From assembly GCA_018136815.1 (NCBI GenBank), contig CM030932.1:7998001-8062000 (forward strand): a DNA stretch of 64,000 nucleotides, written 5' to 3'. A model generated the notes under the pieces. The model had not been told where the DNA came from and made no database searches. It saw only the letters and a list, made by a program, of their open reading frames with translations. Below are positions 10,243 through 23,300 of this stretch, piece after piece (the first letter of the stretch is position 1; each line of letters starts with the position of its first letter). This DNA is from Isochrysis galbana (lineage: Eukaryota; Haptophyta; Isochrysidales; Isochrysidaceae). The position numbers and the translations under genes were made by a program.

Positions 10243-10764
10243 TCAGCCTGCCTGGTCATCCCCCCAGAGCGCCCGCCCACCCAGCGGCCGCACCTCGACC
10301 TCGGTGGTGACCTTGCCGCTACCACTGGTGGTCGTGGTCTCAATCCGAAGCAGTAGCGTACCATCGGGCCGTCGAAGCACCCGGCGCCCAACATGGACCG
10401 AGTTCCCGTCTGGCGATGCAAAGGCAGAACCACTTGCGCGCACTTGCTGCATCAAAATCTCACTCTGGCGGCGCAGCTCGCGCTGCCACTGCTCACTGGA
10501 GCTTCCGCTGGACATAGTGCACATCCCTGAAAGCGCCACATACGCCTTGGAGGCGCGACGGAACGCTTTCTCTGCTTCCGCTCGATCCAGCTGCGGATTG
10601 CGGTCTGGGTGGTATTTGAGCGCTTCCTGACGATAGGCAGCTTTGACATCCTCCAGACTCGCCGAACGCGGAAGCCCCAGCACTGCATAAGGGCACTCAG
10701 TGCTTCTCGAGGTTAGTCCGCGGGCCGCGCCAAATCTTGAGCAGAGGGTCGCAGCCGTACGCAT
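10243..10764 (-). CDS. Small J-domain (DnaJ/Hsp40-like) protein
   Basis: The ATG at 10762-10764 gives a 173-residue protein. Residues about 24-80 form a J domain: YAVLGLPRSASLEDVKAAYR, then KYHPDRNPQ with the HPD tripeptide that stimulates Hsp70 ATPase, then the helix FRRASKAYVALSG. The N-terminus (MRTAATLCSRFGAARGLTSR) is basic and lacks acidic residues, so mitochondrial import is plausible. There is no Gly/Phe region or zinc finger, so this is a J-only (type III) co-chaperone. The C-terminal part (VGRRVLRRPDGTLLLRIETT) looks beta-rich and is unassigned. The open frame extends about 17 codons upstream without an ATG. The gene is divergent from the VPS13 gene, with 581 bp between the start codons. 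Confidence 0.8.
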   Translation of the reverse strand: MRTAATLCSRFGAARGLTSRSTECPYAVLGLPRSASLEDVKAAYRQEALKYHPDRNPQLDRAEAEKAFRRASKAYVALSGMCTMSSGSSSEQWQRELRRQSEILMQQVRASGSAFASPDGNSVHVGRRVLRRPDGTLLLRIETTTTSGSGKVTTEVEVRPLGGRALWGDDQAG

Positions 10765-11345
10765 GGCAGGCTGTGCCGACAGGTGGACCCACCTGTTCCA
10801 GAGCGCGGCGTCCACTCGCTTGGGAGCCGAGACGCTGGTGTACTCGGCGCTTACGATTCACATAGGAATATAGTAAAAATAGATGCCCGCCGAGCGAGCG
10901 AGCGAAAAACAACGATGGCAGTAGGAGTAGCTACTAGTAGCTCTCTCTAGAGCTAGAAGTCTTTTTTAATCTTTTCTTCAGTCCGTTCACGTCATGTGAA
11001 CATTATTTGCCTTCCCTAATGTCTGTGCTAGAGAGACAATCCACCAGAAGCTAATAGAGTAGTAGTAGCATATCTTTCTCTTCCTGCTCTCTCTCGTAGA
11101 TAGTCATTCTCTCTCTCGCCCGCACACTAGTAGAGTAGATAAGCTGGCACGGCCAATATTTCTCTCTCTCGACTACCTCCTAACACACAACTCTCCCCTC
11201 TCTTTTCCTGCTCCCTCCTTTTCTCCGTCTCTCCGTCGTCCTCTCTGCCCTCTCCAGTTCACCCCTCCCACACACACCCATCCCCCCCCCCCGGCCCCCG
11301 CCTCCCCCCCCAGCTTCCTCACTCATCCAGCCGCGACGTGGAGTG
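10765..11345. promoter_or_regulatory. Shared intergenic region between divergent J-domain and VPS13 genes
   Basis: These 581 bp separate the two start codons. The left half is AT-richer with short tagtag/ctagag runs, and the VPS13-proximal part (11160-11320) is a CT-rich tract typical of a pyrimidine-rich leader. It must hold the upstream signals of both genes. I see no definable TATA box or known element. Confidence 0.5.
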
Positions 11346-14300
11346 ATGGTCTCGTTCATCGCGGAGGCGCTGCTCGAGCGGCTTGTCGGCCCGTACGCCA
11401 GGCTGGGCGAGCGGCGGCTCGATCTGACTGGCGGGAGCCTCACAGTACGCAACGTGGCGCTCCGGCATGACCTTCTCGATGGGTTGGGGCTGCCGGTCGC
11501 GATGCGGGGCGGCGAGGTGGGTCAGCTCGAGATCAGCGTGCCCTGGACGCGCCTGCGCACCGACTCGGTCGTCGTGCGCATCCACGCGCTCGCTATCCTG
11601 CTCGCGCCCATCTCAGAGATGGAGTGGGATGAGGCTGCAGAGAAGAAGAGAGAGGCAGCCGCGAAGCAGCGAGAGCTCGACGCTCTGCGTGCGCGCGCCG
11701 GTGGCGTGGAGCCGCCGGCCGGTCTCACCACCTCCTCCTCCGCCGAGGAGCGCGCATCCAAGGCGGGCTGGGTCGAGAAGCTGATGCAACGAGTCCTGGA
11801 CAACCTCCAGGTCGTCGTCACATCGGCCGTCGTCCGCTATGAGGACTACTCGCATTCGGGCGCGCCATTTGGCATTGAGGTGGCGATGGACTCTCTCTGG
11901 TTCCACCCGGCACATGTCGAATCGGCCGATGCGGCGCAGGCCGCCGCCGCCGCCGTTGCTGCCGCTGCCAGTGGGAGCAAGAGCGGGAGCGATGCCCCAC
12001 CATTTCGGCACCGTGAGGCGCTCGTTTGCGCCCTCTGTGCATACATGCTTTCCGGACGCAAGATGGATCCCGAGCCCGCTCGCGCCCCGCTGGGTTTGGA
12101 CGAGCTGCGCAAACGGCTCGAATCGTCCGGACTCGCGGTGGATGCGCCTGCTGCAATGCGCCTGAACGAGAACCCATGCATCCTCGAACCAGTTTCATTT
12201 GCTATTGAGGTGCGCACTTGCTGGACCACCGACGTCTTGCCATTCGGCAACACATCCTCTCGGGCGAGCTGCCAGGCGCCCCTGCTCTAGAATGATGATG
12301 CCACCATCCTCCCCGTTTTAGGTTTCGTCTAAACAGCGTAGCGATGCACCCTCCTTGCCGCGCCATGTCGCCTGTGTCGAGACCGGACGGATTACTCTGC
12401 AGCTGCAGCTCTCCGAGGTGCGTGTGTGACGAGGAGACCGTACACGCGAGGGGGCGAGCGGCTCAATGTGGCGCGCGGTAGGAGTGTGTATGCTTCCCTA
12501 GTTAGCATAGCCCGCCAATGGCCCTCGTCCCCCGACGTCCGGTGGGTGAGCCTCGAGTGCTCGTTGAGCCGCACCTTGAGAACCCATCTTGCCTCATTCC
12601 AATTGATTTAAGCATGTGCCCATCCACCCCCTTCCTCCCCAAATCAGGTGGCGCATATTGCTGCTTGCGTCGCATATTTTTCTCGCTTTGGCTCTATCGA
12701 GAGCCACCGCCGATTCCGTCCTCGGATTTCCCACCGGCCGCTCACCCATCCTCGAGAATGGTGGGCGTTCGCTATCGCCGCTGTCCGATGGCAGATTCAA
12801 CTTCGGGACGAACCGTGGTCGTGGGCCAGAATTTCCCTGCGTGCGAAGCAACGCCGCGCATATGTGGCCCTTCAACGCGAGGCACGTCGAAGAGGCCGCC
12901 GGCGTCTCACGGACGCTGATGCCGTCTCGCTTTCGCAGCTGAGCGACGCGCTCTCGGCGCGCGAGATATTCCTCTTCGACCAGCTCGCTGAGGCTGCTGC
13001 GGCAACCGCGCATGTGGGGGGCATCGCCTCCCTCTCCCCCGGCGCAGGGGCAGCTGCGGCGGCGACCGTGGCCGCGGCCGCGTTGCCGGAGGTCTCGACC
13101 GTGATTCCTAAAGCTGTAGGCAGCAGCACCTCCAATTTTCGATGTTTGAGCAGCGGGCGTGGCGAAAGTAGCTTGGCACTAGGGGTCCAAAGTAGTCGGG
13201 GTTGTTCGGCTCTTGGCGGCAGCAGCAGTGACGCTAGACAGTCCAGTTCGGAGCGTGCACGATCAGCCGGCGGCAGCGGGCTGGGTGGGGGCATTGCGTC
13301 TTGGTTTGGAGGCAAAAAGGAATCCGATGGTTCAGGCAGCACGTCAGCGCGCGGGGAAGTGGGCAGCAGCGGGGATTGCGTGAAAGCCTTGAGCGCGTTG
13401 GAGAGCTCAACGAGCTCTGCACGGTTGGACGAGACGGTTCTGACCGACCTACAGAGAGAGGAGTTGGCGAGGCTGCTGGATGAAGGAGAAGACGAGCCCT
13501 TGCGTCTGAACGAGCGACTCTCATTGCATGCCCGCTTTCTGATCTCCGAGCTTGTGCTCATCCTCCATGCGCCGCAAGACGCTTTGGAGCAGGCTGCGCC
13601 GAGCGAGGGGGATGAGAATGGACTTAGAAAGGGAGAAGGCGGGGGCATGCCTCCCTTTCCACCACCTCCACCGCGTCCGGCGCGCCTTCAGGCAACCATT
13701 TCGAGCGTGGGGCTGAATCTGGGCATCTCGCCTTCAGCGTATTCTGCAGACGTCTTTTGCAAGTCGATCGAGGCCGAGCTGCACGAGGAGGCCCCTCCCG
13801 CGGCGCGACTACCTGTGCGGGGCGGTGCATCTCCGGAAGATGGTTCCTCCGGAGGTCATTATGAGCGGGTACCACTCATCTTACCGCTATCACTGTCGCA
13901 AACTGCCGCCTCAAGCGCACACTACGGCCCGAATGGAAGTCGAAATTGTGGAAGACGTGAAGCAGGCGACTTCGTGACCTCCATCATTTCTCCGCAAGAC
14001 AGTGTAGCGAGTGGAGTGGGCATGGAGCCAGTGGCTCGATTGCCGTTACAGGTGGACACACGAGCCGTGTTTATGGCAGAGGGTTGTCAAGAGTGGCTGC
14101 CGCTGCTTTGTGAGCGTTCCGATGAGGCGAGGCGTACCGCAGCATGGCTCGTGTCTACGGGCTGGCAGGTGAGCACGCATGGGACGCCAGCGGAATGTGG
14201 AGGTAGAGCGGTTGACGCACCCTTGTCCCGTACCTCCTCCCCGGCCTCCTTGCTTCATCATTCCGATGAGAGAGCTGGGGCACCAATTTTGGCTTCCCGA

Positions 14301-17300
14301 TCCATCAAATTCTTTGCTTTCTTGTCATGACTGCTGACACCCTACTTTGCATTGCTCCCTGTGCAGTGGGCGGAGGATGGCGCCTCATCTCGTCTCACGC
14401 TTTTGCTCGGAATTTCCGACCAGCTCCAAGTATTGGCCAATCATGGCACAGCTGCCCGAGTGGGAGCTCTCGTCGTTGCCGGCCTTGCCACGGCGGCGAG
14501 AGTTGGCGGCGGGCCACTGGAGCTTCCGCCACGCCAGTCGGCAACCGCCGGCTTCGGCGCCAGTGTCCATCAACCCGTCGACCCGCCACATCGGGGGCCT
14601 CGGCCATCCCTGAGGAGTAGCCGCAATGAACACGCCACACAGCCGAGCTCAACATCCGGGGGCAAACGCACCAGCAAAGGCAAGCCAGCGTCGCTGCGTG
14701 CCGACGCAGCTGCGGCTCTACGGCGGGTATTAGGCTCTTTGGACGGCTTCTCACTCAACCTCCATGCCGAAATCGTACCGCCAGTGTGGCTGGTCCTGCT
14801 TCGCCCGTCCGATCCTAACTCTCGCGCTATTGCTTTAGGGGCAGACTGCCTCCGTCTGCAATGCAATATAACGCCTCCTCCCTATGTAGTGACCTCATCT
14901 GGGCCTCTGCGCGGTAATCCCGTTGCTAAAGGAGCGTCTCATCCACGGGTGAACACCTCGCCTTCCTCACCACCTACACCACCGTCGGCTCTCTCTCCGC
15001 CGTCCCCTGAATCCTTGCGACTGGCCCCACCGCCGATGGTGGGCGGCCGCACTCGCAGCTTTGGCGGCGCAGGAGGAGATGCTGTGTTGGAGGCAGAGGC
15101 GCACTTTGTTGCCATGCATGCGTCTCTAATTGATCTACGTGGGTGGAGACTGCTTGCCTCCATAGAAGCGAGGTCTAGCTCCCGCCAGGGCGCGCATGGT
15201 CCTCACGTCTTCTCTTCTGCCGACACCACGAACTGCATCTACATTCTTGCGCCCATCCAACTTTACGCCAGTATGTCCGCAAAGCCCCTGCGATCAGGTC
15301 CGCTAGTCATACACACAAAGCTATCTCGTGCCGAAGTCTCCATGAGTGCTGCTGCTGTCGAGGCTGCCGCGACCGTACTTGGGCTGATCGCTGCGCACAA
15401 ACGATCGGAGCGGAACGCTCTGCGCCGGGCACTCCAGGATGCTGGCGTCTCAGGGGCTGCCCTTGGGGAGGCCGAGGAAATTGCTGCAGTAGGCGGAGCA
15501 GCAGCGGTGGCGCTCGGAGGAAGCATTCCTTCCCGTCCTTTTGCTCCTCTCCTTCCCGCCGGCATGGCAGTGCTTCAACGCTTACGATTGTCCGTGGTGT
15601 TAGCTGGGGCCAGACTCAACGTTCTTGGGGCCGAAGATGCCGAGGACATATTGCACGACTCCTCACGACCAAGGCTCGATCCCGAGCTTTTCACACGAGG
15701 AGAAGTGAAGCTTGGTACCAGCTTAAGCCTTGAGGACGATGCTCAAGCTGACATACCAAACAAATCTGGCAGCCTTAGTGCCACCGCTCCATCGGATGCA
15801 GATCTATGCCTCCCACTTTGGCCGCCCCTTGCGACCTTAAAGTCCCTCGCGAGAAAATCACCATTGGTCTGGGTAGATGTTGGTGAAATGCATCTTCGCT
15901 TAGACGGGACCGACGGACCGAACGCAGAAGAGCCCGCTTGTGATGTTTATCCCACAGCCGTCACCGATGTCCGAGCACCGAACATCACGGAGCCTAGCCA
16001 ATCGGCTGACGGGGATGTATGTAGCGCAGCTGCTCCTAATTTAGGCATTCCGGATCCGAACGGAAGCCCAGTACCGGGGTCGCTGTTGGCTTCAGATGCA
16101 TTCGCGGGGTTCGATGTGGCGCTCCGGCTGGAGAACCTCGTGGTCGCCGCGCCAACACTTGTCTGCCCTACGTCACCATGCAGCGGTTCTTCATCTGACG
16201 TGAAGCCCCGCACGGATGCCCCACCGATACTTGCTCTCACACCATCCCACGCCACAGAGGTAGGTGCTCAACTCAACCTCTCCGTACGTGCTGTGGAGCC
16301 ATTGCAAGCAGAGCGCAGCATTGAAAACATGCCTCGCGATCTAACAGCGAGTGGTCTTTCAAAGTGCCCACCGCCGACCAAGGACCAAAAGCATCCCACG
16401 ATTCCCTCGACTGCGCCATCCAACGATGCTAAGGATGGCGCCAAATCCTCCAGGCAAGGCCTCTTTTCTTCTCAAGGCGTGTCGGCAGGAGTAGAGCTCG
16501 CCTCTTCACCGCGAGTACGGCTTGGGACACTTGCCCTAAATTTGCCTCTTGGTACCCAGCCTGTGTCCATCTTCGTTGGGCTCAAATTAGAGTACGAGGC
16601 TGCATTAACTGCCTTGGCCGCGGCATTGAAGGCTGGTGAGGCCAACCACTCACGACGGTCACAATCAAAACCCGCCTCAACGTCAGCGACACCACACCTG
16701 CCCTCTCCGGTTTTAGCTCCGGCAGACGCTCTAATGATCTCAATCATCGAAATCGATTATTTCGGTATTTCTCTCGTTCACACGTACTCTCAAGCCCAGC
16801 TGGCTTCCCCGATAGCGACCTCCCGCCAACATTCACCAGCTCAAGAATCCCAGGGTTCCCAGGTGGCCGACACCCAGAAACAGTCGGAGGTCCCCTCGGG
16901 AGGCTTGGTATTAGACTCTCGCACACTTTCTAGCGCTGAGGTGTGTTTGTGCATGACATGCATCTCGGCAGGAGGCCAGACGGACGAAGCTTCAATATCT
17001 GAGGTCTGGTTGGCCGCACGGTGGTATGATAGTGTGAAGGCAGAGACTCACGAACGAGTTGTTTTCGGGCGCAACGCCGAGGATCCCACGGATGACAACA
17101 CGCAGAGATTGCCAAACATGCAGAGATCGCCCATGGTGGTTCTATCATGGCGTGCCATGCCTCTTACACCTGCAATAGAAGTCTCCCGGACCGCCTCGAG
17201 TAGCGCGTTGCTCCATCCTGCGGTCAACATAGGGCTCCCAAGCGATTTTTTTGTGCGACTACCCGGAGCGGCGCTTCCAGCGCTCGAACACGTGAAAGCG

Positions 17301-20300
17301 GGTTTCTTTTTTCTTCGTGACCGCTTATACGCTGCGCGGTTGTGGTTGCCATCCGAAAGTGCGTCTCCATCGCTGCCGCCGCCTGGTGAGCGCGTGGCTC
17401 GGTTGTGCGTTTCAATGTGGCTAGGGACGACTAGCGTGAGGAGGATAGATCGATCGCTTTGGCATACTAGATACGAGCCGCATGGCTCGGTCGAGGTTTC
17501 CATCAATGGTGCGGCCATTGGTGTCGCAGCAGTGTGTGATGTCGGTGAGACGATCAGTNNNNNNNNNNNNNNNNNNNNNNNNNNNNNNNNNNNNNNNNNN
17601 NNNNNNNNNNNNNNNNNNNNNNNNNNNNNNNNNNNNNNNNNNNNNNNNNNNNNNNNNNGAAACAATCGGCGGAGCGAAGCGCGCCGACGCTGCAGTTGCG
17701 GCTGCTGCTTGCGCCGCCTCCACCGCCTCTGCGTTTGCGAGGGCACGCAGTGAGAACAACGAATCCGAACCGCCTCTGTGCACATACAATCGTGAGCGTC
17801 CGATCGTTGTGCTGCCGGCGCAGCGAATAGGTTTACGACTGGGACGCAAGATGATACGTTTGACTTTGGATGTGCTTGCACCTGGCATCGCTGTCGCCGT
17901 GTGGCCATCGTTGTTACCGCTTCTTCAGGATGTGGTCGCCAGGCTTCCTCGGCTATCGTATCTCAAGCCGTCGCAAGAGCCGGGAATGCTTGCTCGATCC
18001 TTCTCGGTGGACGTATCGACAATCACGGTGACCGTTTCCAATGATGAAAAAAGCCTTGACGATAACACTAGCAGTGCGAACAAGACCTTTGATCCAGCCC
18101 ATCAAGCCTCAGCCAACAAGTCATCCCCGATGGGTATTAGACGCGAGATGCTGGCAGGACCTCACGTAGTTGCCACACCCCAGCTTAGTGTCGTTTTTTC
18201 TGCTATAACGTTGCGACTGCCGCTCAACCCAATGGAGGCCAAAGCGTCATTGGGAAGCTTAGAAGTCTATTGCAATAGCGCCGGTCCTACGAGCAACGGA
18301 CCACAGGGCAACGCGCACACATCACCTGCATTGTTGAGCGGCTGGAAATCATCGCCTGGCGCACCCCCGCCTCAATTTCTGAGTTGGACATTCGCCGAAG
18401 ATGCAAAGGGAAAGGAAAGGTCGCAGGTTGGTGGCACTGGTGGCCCGGACGCAAAGAAGAGCACAATCGCAGAAATGCCGCTTTCTGTGCTTACGCTGAC
18501 ACCGCTTCGACTCGTCTTTACGCAAGAGTGCGCGCGTATTCTCTCGCAGTTATGGAGTGTGTTCCCCCCAAGCTTCGCGCAGGCCGGAGGTCAGGCGGAT
18601 ACACTGCCACCCCCTCCACCACGCGGAGCTATTGAGGAAGTGGAGGTGCGAGCCGAAGAAGAGGCGGATGAGGCAGAGCATCGAGCGAGACCCACATCTC
18701 TCCAATTTCAGCTCGAAGGCGCGGCGATTGAGGCTTGGCTGCTGTGTGCAACGGAATCTTCCTCAAGAGATGGTGGCACGGTGGCCAGAAGTGTTGCCGT
18801 ACAAAGTGGGGAAGGTGGATCGGATTTTGTGGATAGTACACGCCGTGCGTGTGCTGACGGCGATGGCGACACCTGCTGCCCTCGGGAAGATTCAGGCAGG
18901 AAAGATGCCCTTTCACGCGAGATGAGCAGGGTTGGGCTGCGTACCCAATTGAGCTTACGCGTCTCTGCAATACACACGTCGGATCGTTCTCAACTTGCGA
19001 TCGACCTACGGCACCACTGCACAGACATTGCGGAGCTGACCTTGGAGCCGACACAACCACCACCGCCGCCCTCGCCTATTTTTCCTCGGCGAGGAATAGA
19101 GTCATTGCTTAGGGTAGGTGGTGCCACGGACTCTGGTGCGCCTCAACAAGCGTGCGTTCATCCAATTACTCCTGCCACATCAGCTACGTCGTCGGCGTGT
19201 GTCTCGACGAAAACCGTAAGCACGTCATCATCTACTGCCACTTCCATCCGGCATGTGGCTGGGGATACAGTTGCCACATCTGAGCCACCCAAGTCAGACG
19301 ACGTCCTTGCATCACAATTCGACCTCAGCGTTTTTGTCGTGACGAAGCCATCTGCGGCCGTGCCCGATACTGCGAATGTCTCTCCCACCGTTGGCGCGCC
19401 TGCCGGCGACAGAAATCCCGATAGTTGCTCACCTGCAGGTGGGGCTTCGCCAATGCCATCGCAGCTTGCCGCAGAGAATAGCACAACACAAAGCATGACA
19501 AGGGATACGACGGTGGAGGCGCAGCTAATCTCAGCTGTCACATTGAGTGCCGATGCGGTCCAACTTCGGGTGCTGAGTGACCTTGAGGCCGATCTTCTAC
19601 CTGGTGTTTGCTCAACTGAAGCTTCGAAAAGGGACACTGAAGGCGACAGCGTGCGCATATCCGCTGCCTCGAGCTCTGTTACCACCTCGCCCACTCAACG
19701 GACACCAGTACCGCGATCGCCGTCACGATCTCATGGAAGCGCGTCGGCACCCATGAGATCGGTAGGAGGGGTCGCGCACACAGCGCCAGACAACAGTCAT
19801 TTAAACGGCGGTCACATCAATTTGGAGCTGCGCCTGACGCGTGGTGTGCACATTCGTCTCTTCTCAGCCCGCGGCCGCGCCCTGCCGTTGGCATCAATCA
19901 ACTTGGATCAACCAGCGATCACGGCTGCACCTTTAGTAATGATCCATCGACACCCTCGGAATTCCCTGGGCTCCGTAGCAGCTGAAGTGCAGATTTATGC
20001 GCGCTTGGCCGCCGGAGTCTTCAGTCCCGCCATCGGCGCAAGCGAACCCATTCTTGAACCCGTGGTGCTTAACTTGACAGCACGCCAACAGCGTGAACAG
20101 TTAGCACGCACGATGGTGCGCACTAAGGCCGGTCCGGTTGCGACGGAGACAAGCATCCCTGGAAAGTGGGCCGTCCACGCGGAATTGTCGCCCGTCGAGC
20201 TCACCATTTCAAATGGTATGGTCGCGACGCTCGTCGACGGTGCAACGACGTATGGGCGCACATTGGCGGCACCGAACCAAGCCGCTGCCAAGGAGGCAGC

Positions 20301-23300
20301 GGACCCGCGCCGAGTCATGCGAGTTGCAAATGAAACTGGCTCCGAGATGTGGCACGCCACACGTGTCGCGGGAGATGTCAATGGGGGTGCAGACGATCCG
20401 TTGCCCAAATCGAGGATTGCGTCTGGTGAAATGGACGAAATCGAGCTCTCTGTTCCTCGCAGCGCGCGTGGCGTGGCAATCGGTGGGGCAACTCAGCAAG
20501 TGCCTGTTCGCCCCCTTAAGCTTGAGCTGGAGGCGGATGGCATTCGGTATCGATTGCCACCCATATCTGTATCACGCTCCGGCAAGTGGGTAGTGCCTGC
20601 GGTTCCGATCTCGTCAAGAGGTGTGGGTGTGTCGCCCCCTCTTCGCGGACGCAGCGCCGCGCCGCTGTACATACGCTGCGGCGTGCGACCACTACTAGGA
20701 TCCGCAGACGGGGTGCATGGTTTTCTCGTCACTCTACGCTCGCTTCTTGATGTTCATAATGCTTCGCCGGAACCGCTTGCCATCCGTTTGATTGCTAGGT
20801 TACCGACGATGCGTGCAGCAAATTACTTGTCTCAAATTCCACCGGACCTCCCGGTGGCTTCAGATGTGCCAACCACGTCTGGTGCGCTCCCTGAATTGCC
20901 TTTGCGTCAACAGATGAACGAGTCAACGATTACACACGATCTCGGCATTGTTCTCCCGGGCAAAAAAATATCCGTTCCACCACACCTTATGGGAGCGCAC
21001 ATGCTCGTCCGTCCCGTAGCATCTGCCGCTATGGGTGCGATGCAGCGGCAAGATCGCCCGTCATCGTCCGATGTGCCCTTTGAGTGGCCGCCTGCCAAGC
21101 AGGCGTTCTGGCTCGGTGCGTGCTCACAAGGCGACGCGGCACAACAGATGTCGCGGCTACACATGCAATTTCCGGCTCTTAGCCCAGCTGAGGCGCTGCG
21201 GGAGAGCTGGGCATGCGCCCTGCCCGCCCGTGACGCCCCGGGAGGGGTACGTCGGTTGCACGGGATGCTCTACTTGACGTCTGGAGCACTTTTGTTTGTT
21301 GGCATGTCCAAGGGTGGCCGCGAGGCGCGGGAGATGATACCCCTAGAGACACTCACATCGATCACGAAGTCAAAGACACCCTTCACCCGTCGTCCCGCCA
21401 TCTGTTTTTCTCACCGTGAGGGGACGCTTCTTCTGTGCGCTTTCGTGTCACGAGGCAGGGCATTCTTCTCGTTGCTGCGGCACCTTGCAGCGTCCCATCC
21501 ACAACTTTCGCTATCACCTGGCTCTCCTCTTCAGCGCTTACCTGCCGCGGAGACCAGCGTAGCCCGCGAGCGGCTTCGCTTGGCCTCGGACGAGGTATTG
21601 ACGCATGAATATCGAGCAAACGTTGCACTCGAAGGGGCGCCATGGGGGCAGGCTGTGGCCAATGGTACCATTCATCTTACTCATCATTGGCTGTGCTTTG
21701 TGCCGTCGCCGACTCATCTCCCTCCATGCTGCGTTCGATGGGCCGACGTACAACGCGTACGGCTGGCAGCAGCTGCAGCACCCGACGCGGATTTGGCGGC
21801 GATTGCGTCGTCACCTGAGGTGCCGCTGGTCGTCGAGATGTTAGCACCAGCTCCCGCATGGCTCTTGACTGTTGATTGCCCTTTGTCGGAATGGGTTGAG
21901 GCGTTGGAGAGCCATCTCAGTGAGAGCGCTATAGAAGCTCAATTGAAACAATCTGGAAGTCCTGCGGATGCTGACCGGGAAGCTGATGCAGAATTGGACG
22001 GAGATGCGGACGGTGGTGAGGGTGGCGGCACAGATCTTGCGGCCGGCAGCGGGGATGCAGACGTTGACGCCGCCCATTTTGTGGTGCTCCATCGTATGTC
22101 CGCCGCGCGATCAGATGGTGGCAGCGACTTTCACGTGGTGATGCGAATCGCAACTCGAGAGGCAGGGATACTCCTCGGTGGCAAAGCAACTTTTGCAACA
22201 ACCCCCGGAGCCGGCGGCACGCCAGCACCGCAATTACCGCCGCGTGTACTTGTAGTCTTGCACCCACCGCTCGTCATCGAGAATCTTGTGCCCTATCCTT
22301 TACACTTTTGCCTCCACCCCTCCCCATGTGCCGCTAGTGCGCACCCGCCATCCATTATCGATGCGCCACTCGCACCTCTGCCGACCCCGCCTCACCCATC
22401 AGTGCCACCCGATGGCATCGCTGAACCGGGAGCCCGTGCGAGTGTCTGCTTGTTGCCCCGCGGCGCGTCCCTGTCTCTCTCCTTGCGAATGGGCGGACGA
22501 AGTGGCATGTGGGGCGCCCCGGTGGCGGAGCATGTGGCTGTGATGAAGTTTGGGAGCATGGGAACCACAACCGTTGCTGGCTATGGTAACAGCATTCTTG
22601 GCGGGAGCGGATGGCGCGAGACCGTCTTGACAAGTTGCGATTTACGCGACCCTTACGGCCGCCCCGCTTCGCTCTGCCTCGAACGCATACCGCTCGGTTG
22701 CGCCCACACAATATTGGGCGTTCGCATCACGGCACCTTTGTGGCTACTCAACTTGTCAGATCTGCCGCTGAGATACAAAGTGAGAAAGCGATTTGGCAGG
22801 TCCGTGAAAAGGCTAGATGGTGGCGGTCGCCGCTCTTTCGGAGACGAAGCCGCGGCTCAACACGAGGATGGAGAGGACATGCACGAGCTGCCTGCGGTCG
22901 GGTTGAGGTCCGAACAATCACCAAGCAAGCTAAACCTTAATTACGACGCTGCCCGGCCACCTCACCTTCCTCTACCGCCGTCGCCACTCGCATCAGGAGC
23001 TAACGCATCTGAGTTACGACGAGTTGATCGCATATCCATGTACCATCAGCAGCAAAGCGGCACACCTCCAGTCTTGGCTGCAACACGCGGCGCTGATCTA
23101 AAGAGCCGTGCATCTAGTTTTGCTGTGCGCACAAAGAGTAAAATCAAAGAAAGAATGTCGAATGCAGCTTCGCAACGAGTTGCGCAGTTGTCGGCCGCCG
23201 CAAGCCCATCACGGCCACAAGCACAACCATCTCTACCACCGCGACCTCCTCCGCCGCCGCCCCCATCGCCGCCGTCATGGGATTGCATAGATGCTTCCGG

